Source: Gari tellinella (lineage: Eukaryota; Mollusca; Bivalvia; Cardiida; Psammobiidae). Taken from it: DNA of 64,000 nucleotides. Where the stretch lies: positions 51,809,623 through 51,873,622 of the forward strand of contig OV277861.1 of assembly GCA_922989275.2 (NCBI GenBank), given 5' to 3'. The notes beneath the pieces are model-generated. The model was not told the origin of the DNA, made no database searches, and saw only the letters and a list, made by a program, of their open reading frames with translations. Made by a program: the position numbers and the translations under genes. Position 1 is the stretch's first letter. Each line of letters opens with the position of its first letter. Below, piece after piece: positions 29,006 through 42,155 of the stretch.

Positions 29006-31055
29006 TCATAGGCAAATACCCGATGTTTTGTTACACGTTTGTCCAACAGCACAGCACGTGTATGACGTGTAGGGACTGTACTCACAACAGTCCTGGTTTG
29101 AAGGACACGGGTGACTTCCACAGGTCAAGGGCTCGGGCTGCGGATAGAATGGGTCATAACTACAAAACTGTCCCTTACAAACAGTACCTAGAGAAATTGC
29201 CGAAATGAATAGATCTAAAGCTGACGTTTGTTGCATTGGAGCGCCGTAGGTAAACGGACCCCTCCAACGTGGGGAAAAGACGGGACCGGATTTATTGTAA
29301 TACGGAGGTCCGTCTTTGTAGCTGATATTACACTTCGTTATAGGTTCCAGATCGCATATGTTGTACTTTACGTTTGATTCGACTTGGATGTTGAGCCAGT
29401 CCTGAAGAAACTTTCTATGCAGTGGATCAACCAGGACGTCCATCAGATATCTAACATTACGGACAAAGATACCTTTATACATCAAGGCGTCCTCATCACA
29501 CGTCGGCTCACAATATCCAACAAGCACCCCGTTCTTGTCGCAATGAGTTTGAATCATTCCATTAACCATTTTGTAGGCAATGTCAGCGAAACTAGAGTTT
29601 TTGGTTATTTTGTACATTTCAGCCAGTGCGCCAATCATCACCCCGCTATTATAAGTTGGTCCATATATATTATTAGGCGTACAATTAGCGTATGCCCCGT
29701 CAGCCATCAAATATGTCTGCCCGTCTATCAAATTATTGTGCATTATGTAATTATAAATAAGTTGCATTTTATTTTTATAATCTGTATTATTTGTGAGATG
29801 ATAGAGTCTTGCGGCCAGATGAAGCATTTCAACATTAGTAATTGTTTGTTTCGATGCGAACAAATTATCAAACCAGAAGCCACCGGAACAGTTTTTACTT
29901 GTGTCCCATCCTGTTTTCCAACACCAGTTGAATATATCCTCGGCGTCCTGCAGAAAGTCATCGCCTCCTATCACCTCGTTTATCCTGGCGTAAGCTAGAC
30001 CAAACCAACCCATGTCATCGAAGGATGGATACGGACCATAGGCTTCCAGAAGGCTATACAGGGGTCTCTCACCGCCTTTGATGACGCTCATGTAGCGAGT
30101 ATTGGTGTTGTTAGTGTAGGCGACAAAGTTCACCATAGTTTCTAGCACAGCGCCGTTCTGCCAGAAGCCGGTGTAACCATTCCAAATCTGATGAAAAGAA
30201 GGAACACGCAAGGTATATGCTAATAGGCTTGTTACACATGTTTTACTGCAGCAAATATTACACATGTTAACCTTTATCCTGCGATAATATCGTCTGCTTC
30301 GAAATTGTCCACTGCAAAATTTGTTAAATTCAGATTTATACTTTTTTAAGTAAAGAAACCTAAAGACGATTGTCAAACAGTTTGGATCCAGTTCAAACGC
30401 CGCGTACCGTATACGGTATTACCAGAAGAACTGGAGGAGTTGGTACTGTACAACTTTATTAACTAATCCAATGACAGAAACATTTCATTTGAAGGCATTC
30501 CTGTGCCAACTAAAATCCTTCATTTACAAGCCGCACAGCACGAACATTTGCAAATAGTTTGAACCCCGTTAGGATCCACACTAGTTCTTACGTGAACAAC
30601 ACATGGACTCAAGTTCTAAAAATAAAAGCAGCTCGGTGCTATACTACCATTTTATGTGTCTCGGTGTCGTAAAACCCAAACAATTCAACCAATTAATCAA
30701 TCAATCAATCAATCAATAAAAGCAGATGAAGTGGGCATGGAATTCCAATTTTATGAATCAACCCAGATTACAAATTTAGCCAGTCGAAATGGTGACAGTG
30801 ACTGTGTAGTACGGTGTATGCCGTCGTGATGGAAGTATGATCCTTACTCACCTCGTAACTATACAAACCGGCAATGGGGGACGGAAACCAGTTTGATTGG
30901 TGGGCAAATTGGGTTGTGCACGCCCAGTACGCCGCTTCGTCGTTTCCGTACATTTCAAGACTGCATGATGTATCATATCTACTTTGGAAAACGTCAATGT
31001 TGGCTAACCAAAGAAACTCAGATAAGCAAAACACGAAAGTTACCTTCCAAAACAT
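29006..31055 (-). CDS. Secreted GH76-family glycosidase, gene 2 (chimeric, two exons)
   Basis: Exon 1 is 30852-31055 and exon 2 is 29006-30187. Same splice sites and 664-bp intron as gene 1; 461 residues. Domain order: signal peptide (about 1-20); GH76 domain with IWNGYTGFWQNG (69-80), SFDDMGW (Asp125, Asp126), GGFWFD (170-175), TYNSGVMIGALAEMY (246-260), DEDALMYKGIFVRNVRYL (299-316); Pro-rich linker; Cys module 424-460 with spacing C-x4-C-x5-CC-x9-CC-x5-C-x6-C, resembling half a granulin. Exon 1, intron and the first part of exon 2 equal gene 1. From codon about 91 of exon 2 onward it equals gene 3. It is a product of unequal crossing-over. Intact and presumably functional. Confidence 0.88.
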
Positions 31056-31093
31056 GATTGCACTCTTCGTATTTTCTCTATTATATCCACGTT

Positions 31094-31099
31094 CTTATA
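31094..31099 (-). promoter_or_regulatory. Candidate TATA element of GH76 gene 2
   Basis: Copy of the gene 1 element, 39 bp upstream of the ATG in a duplicated flank. Because the duplication is recent, conservation here adds no independent support. Confidence 0.35.
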
Positions 31100-31943
31100 T
31101 TCATAGCGTTGTGGTGTCTTCAAATCTGCCCTTCTTTTTGTTAGGTAAAACAATCGCAATGTACACTGTTTGCAACTCTTTATATATCTTCATGTGCGAT
31201 TTTCTTTCCCTCATTAAATGTTTATTTTCGCTTGTGAAGTTCAACAGTCAAACATGTATTCAGCAACCATTCATGTGGTGACGCAATGGCAGTATGTTAG
31301 ACAGATGGTAGTCTTAGTGAAAACAAGAGGTAATGCTGAGACCTTATTCAAAATGGGTTTTTATTACTTTTGTTATGCATCTAGCTACCACCTGTTTTCA
31401 GACAAATTTGTCCATGATAGTTTTACTAATGTTAGAAATATTGTACACAATACTTATCATATGACATCAAAAGCTGATAACAGTTAAATATACATGCAGC
31501 GCGATTCACCTCGCATTTTTCTGGACCTTAACACATTCGCCACTGAAACTTCAAATTGACAGTTCGACTTTTCAATTAAGTCTAGTCCATATTTCACTTT
31601 TAAAAATTGGTCTTTACAATATATTTCAGAATTATGAAAAGTGCAAACCTTGACTAGAGAGCTCCTATGGATCCTTCTAGTCAGGATCTGCTTTGTTCGC
31701 ATAGGACAAATATACTCTTCACAGGTACAAATGTACACTGTTCGAGAAAGTAGCTTATATCCGTCGCTAGGATCTAATGGGTTTACACATAAAATCCTTG
31801 ACTCTAATGCAGCATAACCTTGCCATGTTTCCAAAAGCCTAACAAAAAACGCTTGATATAGCGCGAGCGATCCGCTTATGTCATCGCAAACAGCGGTTCT
31901 GGTTTGGTGTTAGAAGTGGGCAGCAACATAGCAAAATAACTCC

Positions 31944-32219
<276 letters not shown>

Positions 32220-32646
32220 CACTGATCCAAATGTGTACAAGCACTCTTGTTACCTGGATGATGAAGTCAATGTTCTGGTCCAATAAGAATTAGCGTTGCT
32301 CCATTTACAGCCAAAGGTTAGTTTAAATAACTGGTATTTGGTTCTGAAATTGAAATGTTTGGATACTTTCAGTGTTATTTTCAGTTAGAAAACTATTGTT
32401 TCTCCATATTCCTTCAAGGTAGCTCCCGGTTGCATTTAAATTAATTATCTTTATAATCGTTTTTGCTAATGGTTCTGGTTATACGAAATCAGTCAGAGGA
32501 AATATAAAGCTAGTCAGGGTAAAATTGTTGACAGTGATTTACATGAAATATTGGATTTTGAAACCAATAACTAGTTAGAAAAACACTTTAATCACGTGTT
32601 AAAAGATTAGAACACATCAAAAATGAATAAAACTAACACTGTTAGT

Positions 32647-35017
32647 AGTATGGTATGATCCCTTTTTTGTAATGAATTTTAGTTCATCATATTTCATATT
32701 ATACAGCTTCAAATTACACAAAATACATTAGGGACCTGAGATGAAATACTAGTAAGCTTTTAGCAGTTTCTGTGATAAGGTTTCCTTTTGTTGTAGATCT
32801 CTATTGCATCATTTGTATTTTCTAGTTTTAATTTATTTCCCAATTAGTACACAGGACTTTAGTTGATTGTGAAAGAATATTATTATTTTCGGGTAGGTTG
32901 TACAATTCTTTAAAGATGTAAAACCTATAAAAAATATGTTGTAAGACAATCGTATGTTTCACTGATAAGTTTAATTCCCTGTTCGAATCATCGTTTTCTA
33001 AATATTGTTTTGTTTTGAAATAATAGATTTGTATTGCTCCATAGAATTATATTGCTTATGTTTGTAGTATATGCGTCATCATGTAGCAATGCAAAAATTA
33101 TTTCATTTAAGAAAGTGATTTGTCAGAACATTGCTAATATGATAGTTTCATTTAATTAACTTTCGAAAATACTTTTTCCGCCATATTCGTTTAAAAGTTA
33201 ACATACAGTTTGTTATTTCGTCGTCCGTTAATTTGATCGCCTATAATCATATTTACCCAACTACATTTTTATGCGTTGGTAAACGTGTTTAGGTCTATCA
33301 TTTTAAGTCCTCCATTCATAAGTTCTTGCTTAATTGTTTGCAGGCTTATTATGTCAGGTTTTGAATCCCAACTGAAATTATACATTGTTTTTGTTAGTTT
33401 CTGTATTTTTTTTTTTTTATAAGAGGGTGGATTGAAGGGTACTGAGGGGTGTATTGTTTTGGGAGTGCAAACGTTTTAATTACTGTGATGTTTCCAAAGA
33501 GTGTTAGCTTTCGGTGTTTTCAACGATTTAATATTACATCTCGTCTTTTCAAAATGTTCTGTTACTAGAACTAGATTTGATTTGTTTATGTACAATATTA
33601 TGCAGAGTGCTTTTGATTTTTCCAAGTAAATGTTCTGTGTTTAGAGAATTCGATATTTATATTTTTGGTTGAATCTATTTGTAACGAGTAACATTTTGTA
33701 GAATTTAACCTCAGACCAGATATATAGCTGAAATTATCTACGGTGTATATAACATTTTCAAAAGACATTTTTGATCCATCAGTAACAAATGTTGCATCGT
33801 CTGCAAACATGGTTCGTGACCTCTTGCTATTCGGCCTTTAATACTTTTATTGCCTCCTATTCCATTCGATAAAAGTTCGATGTATATAATAAATTGATAG
33901 GGCAGAGGGGTATCCTTTTCGTACCCCTCTTTCTTTTCTGAAAGAATGTGACGTGTCCGTTTTTTAGAAATGCATCAGAAAAAAAACCATCTCGACTAAT
34001 TTGATGAGCTCATTCCCAAAACTGAAATATCTTAGGCATTCCAACATAAAATTATGGTCAAGACAATCAAATGCTTTCTCAAAGTCTACAAAGAACATGA
34101 TACCAGGGATCTCTAGCCCATTTGTATTATCTTATATAGCGTAAATTATTCTAAAATTCCATTGCATGAATATCTTCTTTTGATGAAACCTATTTGAGAA
34201 TTATCAACTATGTTTTCCAGCACTTTTTTAAAATTCTGTTGGCTTTGGATTTTGTTGCAATTTTGCAGTCGATGTTTAAAAGACAGATATGTCTCTAGTT
34301 TTCTAAAATGCACGAATCTCTATCTGATTTATGGAATGGGAGGCATGTAGAAAGACCTTGTTTTTGAATTTCTGTTAGATTTTTTTATATCTTGGTCGAT
34401 AAATTTGTTTATATTTACTTTGAAAAAGTATATTGAAGACGTTTCTATTTCTTTTTATTTGTATAATGAGGAGTTAAATTTTTCCCATTTACCGTCCAGT
34501 GTGTTATAATCTTTAACTCTGCTCTTTTCCCCCTAATTTGGAAACTATTTTGAGATTTTCCATTCAATTCTAAATCGATGGCTTTTGTTCGAAATTAAAC
34601 TATAAGTATTACATTTCTTTTTTTAAGTTTGTTTCCATGCTCTGTTTCTTTTTCCATTTTTGCTCTTGCATTCTCAATAGTTAAGTGTCTGATTGTGGCT
34701 ATTATAAGTTCCCAAAGTTCTTTGTTTTATGTCTTCAATATCGTGATTGCGTCCTTTGATTTGGTTTTTATATTTATGTTGTTGTTTAGTTTAAAGATAC
34801 CTGGCCCCCTGTAGATTTTGGTCAGATCTATCGATATATTTATTAGCGAATGATCTGTGTTATATTCGTGTTTTATATCGGCAATATCAACGCAAGTTAA
34901 GAAACTGTCTGATATTACAAGAAACGACAGAAGATTGTTAGTGCCATGTATATTGTTTGTTGTTTGTGTGGGTGTATATTACGCCATATATCCCTGAGAT
35001 AGTGTTATGTTTGATTT
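32647..35017 (-). pseudogene. L1/Tx1-type LINE ORF2 relic, second copy
   Basis: Exact duplicate of 22560-24930 (offset 10087) with the same frameshifts and stops. FADDATFVTDGS is encoded at about 33777-33810. It was copied by the tandem duplication, not by retrotransposition. Confidence 0.8.
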
Positions 35018-35102
35018 TATTTTTGTTTCAGGTAAGTACGAAACCGGCGATATTGCATACTAAAAGGTGTACAAAGCATAACACGTTTGTGGCATTTTAC
35101 AT

Positions 35103-35561
35103 TTAACTCTCTTATTGCTTTACCCCGTCTACCATTAATATTTGCAAACAGTTTGGATTCTGATAAGACACCGCGTTACGCGAAGTCTGATCAAGATCCA
35201 ATCTTGACTCTCGTTTCAATATGTCTTAAAGCGTTGAAACTAAACATTTAATTTGATAAAGAAAAGCAGACGAGAATTGATTAACCCTTTACCTGATAGC
35301 CTATTTCTAGTATTGAAAATAGGTGACTACTTAAAGCAGGTTGAAAGTAAAGCAGAATGCGCCCTAAGGCGCATTCTGCTTTACTTTCAGCCTGCTCTAA
35401 GCTTCCATGTATTAGAATATTGAAAATTTTCCCTATACTATATACTCATGACTGATTAAATTGGAACTATTTTCTTCAGCGGAGGAATAAATCAAATACG
35501 CTAAAAGTCGCTTCTATGGGGTAAAGGGTTAAATTGGTGACGTCGTGGCAGTGAAAGGGTG
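35103..35561. mobile_element. Family S MITE split by E, second copy
   Basis: Duplicate of 25016-25474 within unit B; the same nested structure is kept. Confidence 0.75.
35281..35532. mobile_element. Family E MITE, second copy
   Basis: Duplicate of 25194-25445: TTAA-flanked, ends TTAACCCTTTACC and GGTAAAGGGTTAA. Confidence 0.9.
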
Positions 35562-35668
35562 AAGCTTAAAACTCTTCACACAACATAATTATCTAGTTTG
35601 AAAATAAAAGACAATATATTTGAGGTGTGTTTATTCATGAGTATTCACTTAAAATGACATAGCAATTA

Positions 35669-35820
35669 CAGCAAAACTTCTCTGTTATGTGATAGTGAAA
35701 GTAAAACAGAAAGTTCATTGAAGTGATTTGTTTGGCTTTCACATTGCTTTTAAGTTGTCACCTGTTTTTTAACCATTCAGTTAAACTTCGTTTAAGTGGT
35801 GGTAATGGAGAGGTTAACTG
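35669..35820. mobile_element. Family T MITE, degraded, second copy
   Basis: Duplicate of 25582-25733 in unit B. Confidence 0.7.
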
Positions 35821-35866
35821 TATTATGTTTCATTCGCAGATGCTCGAAGTTTTGTGCCGTTTCTGG

Positions 35867-36074
35867 GGCCCTTTCCAAAAATCTTTGAACGGCAAAAACG
35901 ATCATAAGTCTAAACTTTAAAATACATTTAATTTCTGCCTTCTGTATCTAACTCTGTCATGTGACACCTCTGTGGAATCGTCTTGAATAAGATGCAGAAA
36001 TAAATAATTATTGAGACTTTTATAATCTTACTTACGATAACATTTGTCGTACGAAGTTTTTTGAAACGGCGCCC
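35867..36074. mobile_element. Family F foldback MITE, second copy
   Basis: Duplicate of 25780-25987 in unit B. Confidence 0.65.
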
Positions 36075-37394
36075 TGGATTTCGGCACAACACGTGTTTGT
36101 CACGTGCGGGCTATGCTCACAACACTCCCTACCCGTACTTCCATCATCGACTTTCCATACATAGTACAATTTCTCTTGAACAACTAATGAGTAAGTATTT
36201 GGATTGTTAACTTATTCAACCCTAGCGTCAAGTTAACTCACCCTTTACAATCTGTACACACGTGTAGAGTAAACATGACCCATACAAACGGTGTAAATCA
36301 AAATCAGAGGGTTCCAACAGGAGCCCATTGATTAGAGTCTACATTGTTTCTAATTTTGCAAAGTTTTTGTAAAAACAAAAACAACCCAAAATATTTAAAA
36401 TTAGGCATGACTAAATTGAAACTTGAATTGTTCATAAAAAACGAGAGGTGAATGATATAAAGACTTGGACTACTGGATGTCAGACCAAAGTAACACTTAA
36501 TGTTCCCAAAGGGACACTGTGCATTACTTTCGTCACGCATGGAATTGAAACATGTCTTTAAGTCCGACCATGATATTTTCAAAAGGGTCTCCTAACCTAT
36601 TTATGCATAGCGTCAAAGAAACAGAGAGTACATTGGCAAACAGTGCATATCCTGATAAGACGCTGCGTTACGCAAGGTATACACTGTTTGCTATTTCATA
36701 TGAAATATTCTGCTGGATAGAAACATACTGTAATTTCCATATATCAACCTAGTTTATCTACATGTATAACGAAGTTTTCTAGCAAGTCCACAGGGAGAGT
36801 CCATTGCAATATCTAAGAATACATGTAAATAGGTTAAGAAGAAATGCTTTAACAATAGAAGGACATTGTTAGTATGAGATATTACATGTATAGCAATCTT
36901 GCCAAATTAAAACTTATTTTATACAATTCCTGTGGCGTTTTTTCCTGCTACATGTTCATTAAATTGTCGTCTTACCATAATTGCCGTCTGCGATACCAAA
37001 AGCCGTGTTACTGTCGTCTTATGCATGAATATTGTCTGCTGAAATCTGATTGTCCTCATCTGCAAAATCATTGCCGTCTACTAGTTCTACGTTTAACTAT
37101 GAGTATTAACATAAGTCTGTCTCGGTAACTAGAGTCTGCTTCATTCTTTACATGCTGGGTAACTTGTCTGCTATTGTTCTAATAATAGAATTATCAGAGT
37201 ATTAATCCTGATGAAACGCTGCGATACTCATCAGGGTTCAAACTGATTACATATAAAAATCACGATTCCACCGCTAGAGTGCAAAAATTACCCTGTTTTA
37301 ACTTTGAAAAAAAATTGGGTATGTCCTATTCAAGTGAACTCAACTTATTGTGACCAGTTTTCATGGCAGAAATCTTTGAACCAAAGTATATGGT

Positions 37395-37587
37395 AATCCT
37401 TTCACCACGATTGGCAACTAAAGTCGACCCTTTCCAAATAGTTTAAATCCAGATCAGGCGCCGCGTCACGCAGCGCCTGATCTGGATCAAAAGAGTTTTG
37501 CATTCGTTTCAACATCGAAGTTCAATTAGCATAAACTCGCAAGCGACAAATTTTAATAGACGGCTTTTTGTTTTCAAAAGTTTCAAA
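37395..37587. mobile_element. Family S-like element, second copy
   Basis: Duplicate of 27308-27500, with the same GGCGCC-variant palindrome. Confidence 0.65.
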
Positions 37588-37756
37588 TCAGACTCGTAGA
37601 TTTGGCAGTGAAGTGGATTTTTTTATCGTTTTGGAACCGACTGTACTATTTAAACATTTTACATGGAAACGTGCTACATAAAACAGTGTAACAGAAAACG
37701 AAAACAAAATTTGACAAAATGAAGAATGAATTATTCAAGAGTTAACGGTGCATAAT

Positions 37757-37922
37757 ATAGGAATAAACAACATATTTTTGCGGTTCATGACGGTATGAAT
37801 ACATTGGCTTCGCAGGGGGTAAGTTGCGTAAACGCCCGAAGGGCGTTTACGATAAACTTACCCTGCGAAGCTGATGTATTCATACCGCGTGAACGGCAAA
37901 AAGATGTTGTTTATTCCTTATA
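37757..37922. repeat. Long foldback, second copy
   Basis: Duplicate of 27670-27835. Confidence 0.8.
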
Positions 37923-38414
37923 TTTATATTTTTATTTTCTGTCGTGTCCATTTAATGTGTAATTTGACCAGATTTGTTTTCATGTATACAAATATATCAT
38001 ATACCGGCCAAATAGGTTTGACAGATGTAATCCTGGATGTAACAGCCATTCGATCTCTATAATATGCGGTATATAAAGTAGTCCAAAATACGTGTTTCGG
38101 AGTTGATTACAAAGTCAAGATTTTACCCGGTAAACTGTCGCTGTGTGCTTAACGAACACTTATAAGACATTAAAAATAAACAATGCAACTTAAATATCTA
38201 TTATTAAAACATATTTTAAAAAATCGGTCGCGCATTTTTATTTCAGCCTAATTATACTTCATAGCAACCATTAGCTGGTCGCTAGGTCGGTATCTCTCCG
38301 CGGCGGAGACTCCGCCCTCTTTCTAACTGGCTGAAACCAGTTTCGATTTGTAGGTTCATCGAGAATTGACCTGCATATTTTTAATACGATTACATAGAGA
38401 CTTTACAGGGTGAA

Positions 38415-38556
38415 TGTAAATATTTAAGAAATAAACTGATTTTTTTGGCGTTTAAGCGAAATGAACGACAGCGATTCATGGTAAATTTGCCGATAATTTT
38501 CTGTCGTTCATTTCGCTTGAACGCCGAAAACAATCAGTTCATTTCTAATATTTACA
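38415..38556. repeat. Foldback with 57-bp arms, second copy
   Basis: Duplicate of 28328-28469. Confidence 0.8.
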
Positions 38557-39092
38557 ATATATTTGCTGTAATTTCTAACACTAAATAAACATTTTATTAA
38601 TACGCATGTATGTTTAATCCATATTAGAGGTAGATAACACGAATAATGTGTTCCCTATAAGGAACAGCCATGACCGATTTACTAAAGCTGTGTACATTCG
38701 AAAGCAGAAAAAATAAGCTCCATTGTCAACAACTTGTCAGTTTGGCGCGAAAAATGCCGATTTTTCACGTCATTGGAAGTGACGTCATTTTTAAGTAGGA
38801 TAAATATATCGATTTTTTTTGTCATAAAGAAATGCAGATCTATAGCCGCTGTTTATACGGTAGATTCTTATGTCAATTTTCTTGCAATTTATCTCATTAA
38901 TAAAGAAAAATATTAGTCGGGAATCATGGTTTCCACTACGGTAGTAGGAAGGCATAGATCGGTTAAGAACAAATTTTGAAAAAATCAGCCAAATGTTTGC
39001 TTTCCCAAGTTCCAAAGATTAATTTGCGAATGAAAACTGCATATGCCCCGCCTCCTCTTCGAAACTTTTCCACAAGTCCTTAAAATAGGTTT

Positions 39093-41227
39093 TCATAGGC
39101 AAATACCCGATGTTTTGTTACACGTTTGTCCAACAGCACAGCACGTGTATGACGTGTAGGGACTGTACTCACAACAGTCCTGGTTTGAAGGACACGGGTG
39201 ACTTCCACAGGTCAAGGGCTCGGGCTGCGGATAGAATGGGTCATAACTACAAAACTGTCCCTTACAAACAGTACCTAGAGAAATTGCCGAAATGAATAGA
39301 TCTAAAGCTGACGTTTGTTGCATTGGAGCGCCGTAGGTAAACGGACCCCTCCAACGTGGGGAAAAGACGGGACCGGATTTATTGTAATACGGAGGTCCGT
39401 CTTTGTAGCTGATATTACACTTCGTTATAGGTTCCAGATCGCATATGTTGTACTTTACGTTTGATTCGACTTGGATGTTGAGCCAGTCCTGAAGAAACTT
39501 TCTATGCAGTGGATCAACCAGGACGTCCATCAGATATCTAACATTACGGACAAAGATACCTTTATACATCAAGGCGTCCTCATCACACGTCGGCTCACAA
39601 TATCCAACAAGCACCCCGTTCTTGTCGCAATGAGTTTGAATCATTCCATTAACCATTTTGTAGGCAATGTCAGCGAAACTAGAGTTTTTGGTTATTTTGT
39701 ACATTTCAGCCAGTGCGCCAATCATCACCCCGCTATTATAAGTTGGTCCATATATATTATTAGGCGTACAATTAGCGTATGCCCCGTCAGCCATCAAATA
39801 TGTCTGCCCGTCTATCAAATTATTGTGCATTATGTAATTATAAATAAGTTGCATTTTATTTTTATAATCTGTATTATTTGTGAGATGATAGAGTCTTGCG
39901 GCCAGATGAAGCATTTCAACATTAGTAATTGTTTGTTTCGATGCGAACAAATTATCAAACCAGAAGCCACCGGAACAGTTTTTACTTGTGTCCCATCCTG
40001 TTTTCCAACACCAGTTGAATATATCCTCGGCGTCCTGCAGAAAGTCATCGCCTCCTATCACCTCGTTTATCCTGGCGTAAGCTAGACCAAACCAACCCAT
40101 GTCATCGAAGGATGGATACGGACCATAGGCTTCCAGAAGGCTATACAGGGGTCTCTCACCGCCTTTGATGACGCTCATGTAGCGAGTATTGGTGTTGTTA
40201 GTGTAGGCGACAAAGTTCACCATAGTTTCTAGTACAGCGCCGTTCTGCCAGAAGCCGTCATAACCATTCCAAATCTGATGAGAAAAAGGAAAACTTGAAA
40301 GATGATGCGAGAACAATTTAAGTATGCCAAATATCGCTAAATATGGAGCAAAAGTAATGTAGAAATCTTATTAGGAATGTCATATTTCTTCATGAAATAA
40401 ACTTGATCTAGTTGAATTATTTAAGTCATGATTTACATTTGTTTACCTCATCTACTGTTAATTATGCATACTCTGCTCACTAATGTTCACTGTGTATACA
40501 TGTATCTATCATCTGAACTATTATAAAGTTATTGAGTACTGAAATTGTGCAGAAAGAGTGCATATTCAGGTGTTGCAGAAACTATGAGAAAATGGTGTGG
40601 ACCTTTATCAGGCATCCCCTTTAATAATTGTTTGCTCTGGATCTACACTGCTTAAAAAACCACGTCCATCAGAGCTTTACTAATTAACCCGCTGATAGAA
40701 ACAATTCATTGAACGCATTCCTATAACAAGTAAAACCTTTTAATGACAACCTCAATAACACTAACATTTGCAAATAGTCTGGATCCAGATGCGCTTCCTA
40801 GCTTTGACAAGCCACAACACTGTTTGATACTCGTATCAATATTTCTTACGTAAGCAACACATGGACTTCCAATTTTATTAATAAAAACTGATGAAATTGA
40901 CATGACATTTCAAATAAAAGTAGATGGAAATTTAGGGAGCCGATATTATGAAAGTGATGGGTGGAGTATGGTGTTATAGTGGTCGTTGGAGGCTGAAAAG
41001 GTATGAGCCGTACTCACCTCATAACTAAAGAGTCCGGCAATTGGCGACGGAAACCAGTTTGACTGGTGGGCAAATTCAGCTGCGCATGCCCAGTACGCCG
41101 CTTCGTCGTTTCCGTACATTTCAAGACTGCATGATGCATTTGCATCAGATCTACATTGGAGAACGTCAATGCAGGCAAACCACAGAAACACAGACATGCA
41201 AAACACGAATGTTACCTTCAAAAACAT
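39093..41227 (-). CDS. Secreted GH76-family glycosidase, gene 3 (two exons)
   Basis: Exon 1 is 41018-41227 and exon 2 is 39093-40274. Intron of 743 bp with donor TATGAG|GTGAGT and acceptor CATCAG|ATTTGG, phase 0; 463 residues. I chose the ATG of MFLKVTFVFC because it aligns with the gene 1 start and begins a signal peptide. An in-frame upstream Met would add 21 charged residues. The GH76 motifs are those of gene 2 shifted by two residues (Asp127, Asp128), with IWNGYDGFWQNG at the junction. The C-terminal Cys module is identical to that of gene 2. Exon 1 and intron differ clearly from genes 1 and 2 (CSLEMYGNDEAAYWACAAEF against ...ACTTQF). It is the likely donor of the 3' part of chimeric gene 2. 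No disruption seen. Confidence 0.88.
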
Positions 41228-41254
41228 TATTGCACTCTCTTGTATATACACGTG

Positions 41255-41260
41255 CTTATA
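41255..41260 (-). promoter_or_regulatory. Candidate TATA element of GH76 gene 3
   Basis: TATAAG on the minus strand, 28 bp upstream of the chosen ATG, within CGAATATAAGCACGTG, which matches the block upstream of gene 1. If used as a TATA box, transcription would start almost at the ATG. Confidence 0.35.
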
Positions 41261-42155
41261 TTCGTGGCGTTGTGGTATTCTCAAATCCACTCTTCTTTTC
41301 CTTTAGGTAAAACAATAGCCATGTACACTCTTTATAACAAATGCTTTCTTCATGTGCGATTTTCGCTCACTGATTAAATGTTTATTTTAGCATGTGAAGT
41401 TCAACAGCCAAACCTGTATTCAGCAACTATTTACATGGAGACGCAATGGCAGTATGTTAGCTAGATGGAAGCTTAGTGCAGAACAAAGGTTATGAAGACA
41501 CCTTATTCAGAGAATGTTTTGTATTACTTTTATTCTGCATTAAGCGTCCACTTATTGTCACAACCATTTGTCTATTAAGGTAGGTTTGCTGATGTTAGAT
41601 TTATCTTACACAATACTATTCATACGACACTGTAGGAGATAATATGTTATATCAAACGCTGATAAGAGTTAAATGTAGCGAGATTGACCTCACATTTGTT
41701 TGACCTTAACACATTCTCCGCTGAAACTTCAAGTGGACGGTTCGACTATCCAATTTGTCTAGTCCATATTTCACTGTAAACAGTGAGTCTTTACAAAATA
41801 TTGCAGAATGCCGAATAGTACAGACCCTGACTAGAGTGTTCCGATATTAGTCCTCTAGTCAGGGTCGGCTTTGTTCGCATAGGACAAATGTACTCTTCAC
41901 AAGTACACTGATTGCGAAAAATGCTTATGTTCGTCGCTTGGGTTCAATGGGTTAAATGACAATATCTTGTAAATAAAAAACAAGGCAGTGTAAAATAATT
42001 GACAATGATTTAGATCTACATGTAAAACGGATTTAGACAAAAAACACTGGTTAGCAGAACAATCACGCCTTAAAACACCTTGCTTTAATTGTTACTTGTC
42101 AAACAATCAATTAAACATTTTTTATGGGGTTTAAAGAGTTAAACTTTATTTAATG
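41261..42155. other. Spacer between genes 3 and 4
   Basis: Upstream flank of gene 3, diverged homologue of 21036-21880. Near 41970-42080 there is a further match to 22430-22530 (GTAAAATAATTGACAATGAT against GTAAAATTGTTGACAGTGAT). The TA microsatellites present upstream of genes 1 and 2 are missing here. No exon. AATAAA occurs on the minus strand just after the gene 4 stop (about 42145-42150). Confidence 0.6.

Larger units (their letters stand above)
19853..29916. repeat. Tandem duplication, unit A (about 10.06 kb)
   Basis: Repeats as unit B at an offset of 10064 bp, rising to 10087 bp past the TA microsatellites. Every landmark compared is identical: gene 1/2 exon 1, introns, LINE, E, S, T and F elements, and foldbacks. 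The junction lies within exon 2 of the GH76 genes. The coordinates given use the left limit of the 229-bp uncertainty. Confidence 0.9.

Noticed and set aside
29384..29998. 204-residue plus-strand frame opposite GH76 gene 2 (and at 39471-40085)
   Set aside because: Antisense shadow of the GH76 exon; it is broken in the gene 1 paralogue.
40275..40316. Start of gene 3 at MFSHHLSSFPFSHQ
   Set aside because: These 14 codons lie in the intron before the conserved acceptor; the real N-terminus with a signal peptide is in exon 1 at 41018-41227.
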